This document shows positions 36,770 through 42,247 of a DNA stretch of 64,000 nucleotides, one piece after another (position 1 is the stretch's first letter; each line of letters starts with the position of its first letter). Origin of the DNA: Ruminococcus flavefaciens AE3010 (GTDB taxonomy: Bacteria > Bacillota > Clostridia > Oscillospirales > Ruminococcaceae); assembly GCF_000526795.1 (NCBI RefSeq), contig NZ_JAGT01000001.1, positions 328,501 to 392,500 on the forward strand, written 5' to 3'. Both the position numbers and the translations under genes were made by a program. The notes under the pieces are model-generated. The model had not been told where the DNA came from and made no database searches. It worked only from the letters and a program-made list of their open reading frames with translations.

Positions 36770-38583
36770 TTTTCGTATACCTCATTAAGGTCGTGACCTA
36801 TCTCGCAGGTGTACAGCCACTCTATCCTGTCGCCGTCGGACAGCTCATATTCTCCGCAGCCTCTTGACGGTGTGATGCCGTTTACATGGTACACCCAGCC
36901 CGAAAGGTCGCCGAAATCATATTCGTAGATGTAGTTTATGCCTGCGATGTAGACCATACCGTGGGAGCTGCCTGCGCTGCCCCTGTTTTCCACCTGTATG
37001 CCGTAGGTCTGAGCAGCCTCTGTGAGAATATCGAATACAGTCTCACCGCTTTCAAAGTCAAAGGCAGTAGGCGGCAGTATAACTCCGTCCGCAGGGATAT
37101 GCTCCGAGTCGGACTTGCCTGCGATAGTATCGCAGCGTATCTCCATAGTCACAGTGCCTGCGATATTGTCTTTCTGTTTCTTTTCTCCGCTGTAGTAATC
37201 ATCTGCCGACTGTATTTCCAGCAGCAAAACTACAGCAATTGCCGCACCAGCCGCTAAAACGATGAACAGATAGTTCTTCCGATTCCGCTTGCCAAGAATA
37301 AAGATAATAATAGAAATAACAGCCGCCGCTCCAATGATGACGATTATTATCATGGGCTTTACGTTTTTCTTATGGTCAGTTACTGTGTTAAGGGCAGCAG
37401 CTGCAGTGATTTTTGCTGTAGAAGCTGCCACGGTACCCGAAATGGTAACAGTAACAGCTGATGTTAAAGTTTTAGCTGATACTGTAACAGAAGCAGTGGT
37501 CGTAACTGTGCTCGTCTTTGCTGTTGTTAACTTAGCTCCCGAAGAAGCAGTCGCAGCCGCAGAGGTGGACTGCTGTACTTGCTGCTGACTGCTATCATTA
37601 TGCTCCTGCTGAGATTGGGGCAGTCTGCGGTTATCAAGGACCAGCAGTGGAGACTTCCCCTCGGTCATTCTTTTGAACGCCACAAGTGAGTAGAAAGCCT
37701 GCATTGTAGCAGTTTCGTTTGAGCCGCTGCCCATAGAATGAGAAAAACTGCCGTCAGACAGGCGGTACTCTATGATACCGTCTATGAGGTCGTGACCTTC
37801 TTTTATGAACCTGTCATCGTAGCGGCAGTCTATCCCCAGAGCCGATAGAGCCACAAGCACCTGTGATGTACTTTCGGGATTGGGAGTGCCAAAGCTTGAG
37901 TAGCCGCCGTTGTCCTGCTGTTTGTATGACAGAAAGTCCAGAGCCCTGTCAACAGCTTCGGAGACGTCGCCTCTGCTGTTATAATGAGGAGCAAGAGCCT
38001 GCACGGTCATGGCTGTAACGTCAATATCGCCGTAGTCACCGAACAAAGCCCAGCCGCCGTCGCCGTACTGCATGGACAGTATGGTGTCAACTACCGAATC
38101 AGATGTGAATCTTGAGCATGTATAGCCGTTATTGAGCACATGAAGTCCGTATATCCAGCTCATAATGCCCTGCTCGCCTATGGAGTTGTCAAGTATATCT
38201 GAGATGTAGCTGCTCTGACTGCCTGCCGCAGCCAGCCCGAGGGCATACTTCTCACGGGAGGTCGCTGAGAGCACATTATTGCTGCCGAGGTAGTCCGTCA
38301 GAGAACTCTCATAAGCTGACAGGTCCGTATATCCGTACTGACTGAGAGTGAGAGCATACCAGTCCGAGGTCCTGCCCGCACCTGCGGCAATATCGACCCT
38401 GAGCCAGTCGTCTATGCTTCCCGCGCCGCACTGACTTAGCTTATAATCAACGATACCGCCGATAAGGTCGCTGACCTCATCGACGGTATGCTCGCTGCAA
38501 AGGGCGTCCATAGGAGAACAGCCCAGTGATAAAACTAATGCAAGTACAATGCACAGAAAGCCTGTGAGTACCTTATTCCTCAT
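36766..38583 (-). CDS. membrane protein with alpha/alpha-barrel-like and DUF4430 (transcobalamin-like) domains
   Basis: 605 residues. N-terminal signal segment (VLTGFLCIVLALVLSLGCSP; lipobox doubtful). Residues about 30-320 carry prenyltransferase/terpenoid-cyclase-type repeats (MQYGDGGWALFGDYGDIDVT, QQDNGGYSSFGTPNPESTSQ), suggesting an alpha/alpha barrel. After a Ser/Thr linker two hydrophobic segments (about 402-450) form a hairpin with GKRNRKN inside. The C-terminal 130 residues are a DUF4430 domain (FDILTEAAQTYGIQV, GWVYHVNG, LSDGDRIEWLYTCE). Animal intrinsic factor and transcobalamin also join an alpha6-alpha6 barrel to this beta domain and hold B12 between them. The topology puts both domains outside. 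Riboswitch-led ECF operon context supports B12 capture. Confidence 0.88.
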   Translation of the reverse strand: MRNKVLTGFLCIVLALVLSLGCSPMDALCSEHTVDEVSDLIGGIVDYKLSQCGAGSIDDWLRVDIAAGAGRTSDWYALTLSQYGYTDLSAYESSLTDYLGSNNVLSATSREKYALGLAAAGSQSSYISDILDNSIGEQGIMSWIYGLHVLNNGYTCSRFTSDSVVDTILSMQYGDGGWALFGDYGDIDVTAMTVQALAPHYNSRGDVSEAVDRALDFLSYKQQDNGGYSSFGTPNPESTSQVLVALSALGIDCRYDDRFIKEGHDLIDGIIEYRLSDGSFSHSMGSGSNETATMQAFYSLVAFKRMTEGKSPLLVLDNRRLPQSQQEHNDSSQQQVQQSTSAAATASSGAKLTTAKTSTVTTTASVTVSAKTLTSAVTVTISGTVAASTAKITAAAALNTVTDHKKNVKPMIIIVIIGAAAVISIIIFILGKRNRKNYLFIVLAAGAAIAVVLLLEIQSADDYYSGEKKQKDNIAGTVTMEIRCDTIAGKSDSEHIPADGVILPPTAFDFESGETVFDILTEAAQTYGIQVENRGSAGSSHGMVYIAGINYIYEYDFGDLSGWVYHVNGITPSRGCGEYELSDGDRIEWLYTCEIGHDLNEVYEK

Positions 38584-39499
38584 TCTTTTTTCTCAGAGCA
38601 AAAGCAGTAGCCATTGCGCCTGCAAGACCGAATACAGCCATGCCTGCACCCTTAACGCCTGTCTTTGGAGAATTTGTCTTGGATGCTGTTGTAGTAGCCT
38701 TAGTTGTTGTCTTTGTAGTTGTAGCTGTAGTGGTTGTGGTCGTAGCAGTAGTTGTCGTAGTAGTTATAGTAGAAGTCGTAGTTGTAACAGCCTCACCGTT
38801 AGCGTTGACGATATATGTCGGAGGAACTAAATTAACGCTTGTTGATTCAGCACTGATAACGTTTTTGCCCGGATCTGTGAGAGTTAATGTTACCTTGCCC
38901 TCGGCGTCGGTAACTAAGCCCGTATCCTTGCCGTTTACAGATATCTTAGCGCCTTCAACGGGCTTTGTAACAGCTTCGTAATTCTCATTATAGGAGATAT
39001 AGGAAAGGGTGAGGGAAACCTCTGAGCCTGTATCCTTGTCCTCGTCGTTCTTCTTGTCGAAGAAGCTGTAATAATAGTTGTAATCCTTAGGATCGGGATA
39101 TACATAAGCAACGATCTGATCGTCGTTCTTGATCTCGTCTGCAAGACCGTTTGACATCTTGTCGTCTACAGCGTAGCCGTAGCTGCCGCCGTTTTCAACG
39201 CCCCAGAGCTTGTCAAGTCCAAGTCCCCACTGTCCTACAGAGGACTTGTAGCCTGCTGCTGCTCCGCCGTTGAACTTGTTCTCGTGAGCGATATAGAGAG
39301 CGTCGTTGATAGTGAGCTTGCCGTCGCTGTCGATGTCGGTAACCTTTACAGGCTCCTGATTGAGAACGAGCTCCTTCTTGTCATCGGAAATCGTAACGTA
39401 AACAGTTGTCTCGTCTGCTGCTGAAACAGAGAATACGCTCATGCTTACTGCTGAACATGAGATAAGCAGAGCTGCTGCCATTGCCAGTGTCTTTTTCAT
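38573..39499 (-). CDS. cell-wall-anchored DUF4430-like protein (putative cobalamin-binding)
   Basis: 308 residues. AAGGAG precedes ATG 39499. Parts: signal peptide (1-28, SVFSVSA); a DUF4430-like domain (about 30-150; WGVENGGSYGYAVDD in the place of the usual WxYxVNG, then IKNDDQIVAYVYPDPKDY); an Ig/carboxypeptidase-like beta domain (about 165-225; GAKISVNGKDTGLVTDAEGK); a Thr-rich stalk; and a sorting signal NSPKTG + hydrophobic stretch + RKKNEE (a variant of LPxTG). Inside the first domain is one dockerin-like calcium loop, DIDSDGKLTINDALYIA. It is the first gene after the cobalamin riboswitch; the next gene overlaps it by 11 bases. Likely the outermost B12 catcher. Confidence 0.85.
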   Translation of the reverse strand: MKKTLAMAAALLISCSAVSMSVFSVSAADETTVYVTISDDKKELVLNQEPVKVTDIDSDGKLTINDALYIAHENKFNGGAAAGYKSSVGQWGLGLDKLWGVENGGSYGYAVDDKMSNGLADEIKNDDQIVAYVYPDPKDYNYYYSFFDKKNDEDKDTGSEVSLTLSYISYNENYEAVTKPVEGAKISVNGKDTGLVTDAEGKVTLTLTDPGKNVISAESTSVNLVPPTYIVNANGEAVTTTTSTITTTTTTATTTTTTATTTKTTTKATTTASKTNSPKTGVKGAGMAVFGLAGAMATAFALRKKNEE

Positions 39500-39533
39500 A
39501 AAAACTACTCCTTAAAAAAATGTAGGGGACAAT

Positions 39534-39570
39534 AAAAAAGCCTTTCCGCATAGCGAAAAAGCGCAGAAAA
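39534..39570 (-). terminator. terminator of the riboswitch expression platform
   Basis: On the minus strand a 9-pair stem with three G-U pairs (39570-39562 with 39550-39542) is followed by GC and six T (39539-39534). It lies between aptamer and first gene, so B12 binding probably ends transcription here. An alternative stem CTTTGCA/TGCAAAG just before it may be the antiterminator. Confidence 0.78.
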
Positions 39571-39603
39571 CAGCTTTGCACAGAACTGCAAAGTTCTTCG
39601 GCA

Positions 39604-39713
39604 ACGTTTTTCACTGTCCAAAAACGTGTAATACCAGTTGTCTGACGAGCGATCCGACTATACGGCAGTGACTGCTGCGACGGATTTGCACCGTACTTCC
39701 CTCAGTTTCAGAC
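39604..39713 (-). ncRNA. cobalamin riboswitch aptamer (compact, class II-like)
   Basis: Read on the minus strand: closing helix GTCTGA (39713-39708) with TCAGAC (39645-39640); core GAGGGAAGTACGGTG then AAATCCG, matching the GGGAA...GGTG.AAA.CC core; a loop with CACTG (39670-39666); the B12 box GTCAGACAACTGGT (about 39646-39633); then a hairpin ACGTTTTT/AAAAACGT whose loop GGACAGTG contains CAGTG, complementary to CACTG, the kissing-loop expected of cobalamin riboswitches. The aptamer lacks the large peripheral arm, hence class II-like. It should turn off the five-gene uptake operon when B12 is plentiful. Confidence 0.87.
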
Positions 39714-39719
39714 AAAAGT

Positions 39720-39748
39720 ATTATAGCATATTGTTTTCTGAAATGCAA
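39720..39748 (-). promoter_or_regulatory. promoter of the cobalamin-uptake operon
   Basis: TTGCAT (39748-39743) and TATAAT (39725-39720), 17-base spacer. The predicted start is just at the 5' end of the riboswitch. Confidence 0.78.
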
Positions 39749-39804
39749 TATTCAGTAAGAATAATTCACGTATTATTAAAAAATGAAAAGCTGTCTGCTG
39801 CGTA

Positions 39805-40170
39805 TCAGGACTTTTTCTGATAAGCGTAGCCGAAATTGATAGGCGGAGCTGTCACGGAAACATAGACGAATTCCTCGTCGCCGTCATTGAGAAGCCCATG
39901 TACGTCCTTATCGGCAAAGCGTACAACATCGCCTGCCTTGAAAGGCATTGTGGCATCGTCTGCCAGCAGGAGAGTACCGCTGCCCTTTGTAGCGTACCAT
40001 ATCTGCTCTGAAGCCTCATGTGTATGGCGGGGCTGGCTTGCTCCCACTTCAAGGTGGACCTCAGTGATAGTAACCCTTGTGCTTTCCGAGTTCTCGGGAT
40101 TAAGAAGCTGACGTGATACAACGCCCGGATTTGACAGAGCCTTTATGCTGTCAGCGCTTATGAATTCCAT
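39805..40170 (-). CDS. small single-domain cupin protein
   Basis: 121 residues from ATG 40170, which has GGAGGT just upstream; the open frame back to 40341 runs into the tRNA region and is not used. Cupin motif 1 is PRHTHEASEQIWYATKGSG and motif 2 is GDVVRFADKDVHGLLNDG; the His and Glu residues can bind a metal. Such proteins bind or modify small molecules or sugars; no specific role can be read. It is the nearest gene upstream of the riboswitch operon and points the same way, but the B12 promoter lies between them. Confidence 0.9.
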   Translation of the reverse strand: MEFISADSIKALSNPGVVSRQLLNPENSESTRVTITEVHLEVGASQPRHTHEASEQIWYATKGSGTLLLADDATMPFKAGDVVRFADKDVHGLLNDGDEEFVYVSVTAPPINFGYAYQKKS

Positions 40171-40191
40171 GATGTTACCTCCATAAATGTT

Positions 40192-40212
40192 ATTGACCGC
40201 TGCTTTGCAGCG
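40192..40212. terminator. short GC-rich hairpin upstream of the cupin gene
   Basis: CCGCTGC and GCAGCGG around a 3-base loop, with no strong T run. It may end the tRNA transcript or form part of the cupin leader. Confidence 0.45.
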
Positions 40213-40240
40213 GGAGATGTGTAAGCTGTAAAAACAAAAA

Positions 40241-40331
40241 AGTGCCGTCGGTGAAAGCAGAGCAGCATTTTCGTAAAGAGTGAGCGGGTAAAAACGAGCG
40301 CCCCCGTGGAAGGGGGCGCAGGCTCTGCGCT
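40241..40331 (-). repeat. 91-bp dispersed element, copy 2
   Basis: Partner of 32293-32383 with the same ends and length. The GCGCAGGCTCTGCGC palindrome end touches the last base of the tRNA-Arg gene, as copy 1 touches the pta stop codon. Confidence 0.75.
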
Positions 40332-40407
40332 GGCGTCCCAAAGAGGAGTCGAACCTCCGGCCTACTGCTTAGGAGGCAGTCGCTCTATCCTACTGAGCTA
40401 TTGGGAC
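40331..40407 (-). tRNA. tRNA-Arg (anticodon CCU)
   Basis: 77 bases read on the minus strand with GTCCCAA/TTGGGAC acceptor arms, discriminator G and an encoded CCA. The D arm reads GCTCAGTAGGATAGAGC, the anticodon arm ACTGC-CTCCTAA-GCAGT with anticodon CCT (reads AGG), and the T arm GGAGG-TTCGACT-CCTCT region is intact. Confidence 0.97.
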
Positions 40408-40533
40408 ACATTACGAATAATATTTTACCACATATTTCTGCTTATTGCAAGAGCTGAGATATAATTTTATATTTTAATATAAATACAGCTATTGTTAAAC
40501 ATTGATATTATATGCTATTTTCGGAAAAAGGAC

Positions 40534-40562
40534 TTGACATTTCAGTCGCATGGGTATATAAT
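40534..40562 (+). promoter_or_regulatory. consensus promoter of the Nudix gene
   Basis: Perfect TTGACA (40534-40539) and TATAAT (40557-40562), 17-base spacer. Confidence 0.88.
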
Positions 40563-40604
40563 GAATACCGCTGAATAAAGGCGTTTACGGGAAAAAGAGA
40601 TCAA

Positions 40605-41408
40605 ATGGAGAAGATTATGGAAGATGTTGAAATTTTTCTGAGCAGACTCTCTTCTGAGGAAAAGCTCTACACTGAAATAGCAAAAAAGCTGGGAATTGCT
40701 GATATAACCGATAAATTCACTCTTTCGGGAGCTATTGCCGAGAAAGGCGCTCCTGCGTCCTATAAGGTGTATATTTCCGACGAGAAAATTGAAAACAAGA
40801 CTATTGACGAGATAAAATCGGTATTTACCGAGGCTGCCGAGGAGAACTCGGAGATAAAGGTCGAGTTTATTTCCGATGAATTTCTCAACCTTATTGACGA
40901 TAAGGCAAGAATAACTGCTGACAGCAAGCCGAGAAGCCTTGTCCACAGGGACGGAGAGCTCCACCCGACAGTGCATATATGGATGATAAAGCGCCGCGAT
41001 ATGGGAGTTTTCGTGCTTCTGCAAAAGCGTGCCCACGAAAAGGACATCAATCCCGACTGCTATGACGTATCTGCGGCAGGTCATGTGTCACAGGGGGACG
41101 AGTTCCGCTATACCGCGCTTAAAGAAGTCCATGAGGAGCTGGGGCTTGATATAGACAGAAGCAAGCTTGAATTCATCGGGCTCAAAAAGGCTGAGTTCAA
41201 TAAGGGCGATATACATGACAATGAGCTGGTGGCAGTATACATATGCCGTGAGAATATAAACATCGAGGATCTTGTGCTCCAGTCCTCAGAGGTCTCCGAG
41301 GTGTGCTGGGCTGAGATAGACGAGCTTCTCTCAGTAATGAAATACGAGGATATCCCGAACTGCATATCCCTTGAAGAGCTTGACATGATAAAAAAGGCTG
41401 TATTCTAA
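40605..41408 (+). CDS. Nudix hydrolase, IPP-isomerase-like subfamily
   Basis: Up to 267 residues; ATG 40617, 6 bases after GGAG, is an equally good or better start (MEDVEIFLSRL). The N-terminal ~110 residues are unrecognised and Lys/Glu-rich. The Nudix fold follows (about 112-255): HRDGELHPTVHIWMI, then the Nudix box GHVSQGDEFRYTALKEVHEE, which has Asp where the consensus has the first Glu and Lys in place of Arg. Family members cut nucleoside diphosphate-linked compounds; this subgroup resembles YfcD and IPP isomerase. Substrate unknown. Single-gene unit. Confidence 0.88.
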   Translation: MEKIMEDVEIFLSRLSSEEKLYTEIAKKLGIADITDKFTLSGAIAEKGAPASYKVYISDEKIENKTIDEIKSVFTEAAEENSEIKVEFISDEFLNLIDDKARITADSKPRSLVHRDGELHPTVHIWMIKRRDMGVFVLLQKRAHEKDINPDCYDVSAAGHVSQGDEFRYTALKEVHEELGLDIDRSKLEFIGLKKAEFNKGDIHDNELVAVYICRENINIEDLVLQSSEVSEVCWAEIDELLSVMKYEDIPNCISLEELDMIKKAVF

Positions 41409-41412
41409 ATAA

Positions 41413-41443
41413 AAAGGCTTCCGAATTATCGGAAGCCTTTGCT
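41413..41443. terminator. bidirectional terminator
   Basis: An 11-bp stem (41413-41423 with 41430-41440) between the convergent Nudix and membrane-protein genes. Confidence 0.92.
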
Positions 41444-41448
41444 TTTGT

Positions 41449-42093
41449 TTATTCAGCAGCTGCTGCGCCGCCCTCAACAGGAGCCGGAGTTTCGGCTGCT
41501 GCACCTGAGCCTGAACCTGCGCCGCCCTCAACAGGAGCCGGAGTTTCAGTGCCTGTACCTGTACCTGTTCCGCCGCCCTCAACGGGAGCTTCAGTGCCTG
41601 TACCTGTTCCGGTACCGCCGTTTGGATCTGCTGTAGGAGTTTCACCGTTGGGATATGTTGTAAGCTCTCCGCTGCCGCCTGCGATACCGCTTACGGCAGT
41701 AGTTGTGGTCGTGGGAGTGTAGGTGTTCAGTTCACCCGAGAAGTTGCCTGACGGGATCTTCTGACCCTTGAAGAAGCCGTTGCCCGAGGTGAAGCTTATT
41801 GTGAACTCTGTTCTTTTCACCTTTGTAACGGTAGTTGTTCGTTTGGTCTTTGTTGCAGTGACATCATTTGTAGCTGTAGTAGTTACAGCGGTAGTAGGGC
41901 TTGCAGCCTGAGGATCCTGCTTATATATGCTCTCACGTCCGAAGCTTGAGATCATCTTCTCAGACGGAGTGATAGGGAACATAACGAAAAATGTAAGTAT
42001 AACAGCTGTAAGTGCAATAAAACAGCCGCACGATACGAGGGTTATCTTGGTGGATTTTTTCAGATTACTGAAAAAGCCGTTTCCTCTACTCAT
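41449..42093 (-). CDS. membrane-anchored Thr/Gly/Pro-rich extracellular protein
   Basis: 214 residues from ATG 42093 with AGGAGAG upstream; the frame extends back to 42156 but covers the promoter. A basic N-terminus (MSRGNGFFSNLKKSTK) precedes one membrane segment (about 20-40; TLVSCGCFIALTAVILTFFV). The outside part is Thr-rich, then has a short conserved-looking FTISFTSGNGFFKGQKIPSG, then a tail of near repeats (GTGTGTGTE, APVEGG) ending AAAAE. No enzyme fold is visible. Possibly a surface stalk or display protein; function unknown. Confidence 0.8.
   Translation of the reverse strand: MSRGNGFFSNLKKSTKITLVSCGCFIALTAVILTFFVMFPITPSEKMISSFGRESIYKQDPQAASPTTAVTTTATNDVTATKTKRTTTVTKVKRTEFTISFTSGNGFFKGQKIPSGNFSGELNTYTPTTTTTAVSGIAGGSGELTTYPNGETPTADPNGGTGTGTGTEAPVEGGGTGTGTGTETPAPVEGGAGSGSGAAAETPAPVEGGAAAAE
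41456..41625 (-). repeat. about 51-54 bp near-repeats in the tail of the membrane-anchored protein
   Basis: The block coding PAPVEGG occurs three to four times, interleaved with GT- or GS-rich runs, with copies starting near 41465, 41519 and 41569. Confidence 0.75.
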
Positions 42094-42127
42094 GAAAAAA
42101 CACTCTCCTGTACATAGATATGTATCT

Positions 42128-42156
42128 ATTATACTACTGATGTCGGAAAAAGTCAA
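42128..42156 (-). promoter_or_regulatory. promoter of the Thr/Gly-rich membrane-protein gene
   Basis: TTGACT (42156-42151) and TATAAT (42133-42128), 17-base spacer. Confidence 0.85.
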
Positions 42157-42214
42157 GCCTGAGTATGTCCATTTATGTGAAAGTATGATGAAAAGTGTAC
42201 CGGAAGATTATAAC

Positions 42215-42241
42215 AAAAAAGGCGTATTGCTACGCCTTTTT
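42215..42241. terminator. terminator after the GH9 gene
   Basis: AAAAAGGCGTA and TACGCCTTTTT with a 4-base loop. It is symmetric, but the only gene ending here is the minus-strand GH9 gene. Confidence 0.92.
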
Positions 42242-42247
42242 GTTTAT

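Noticed and set aside
40171..40341. N-terminal extension of the cupin gene
   Set aside because: Runs over the 91-bp element into the tRNA; GGAGGT before ATG 40170 fixes the start.
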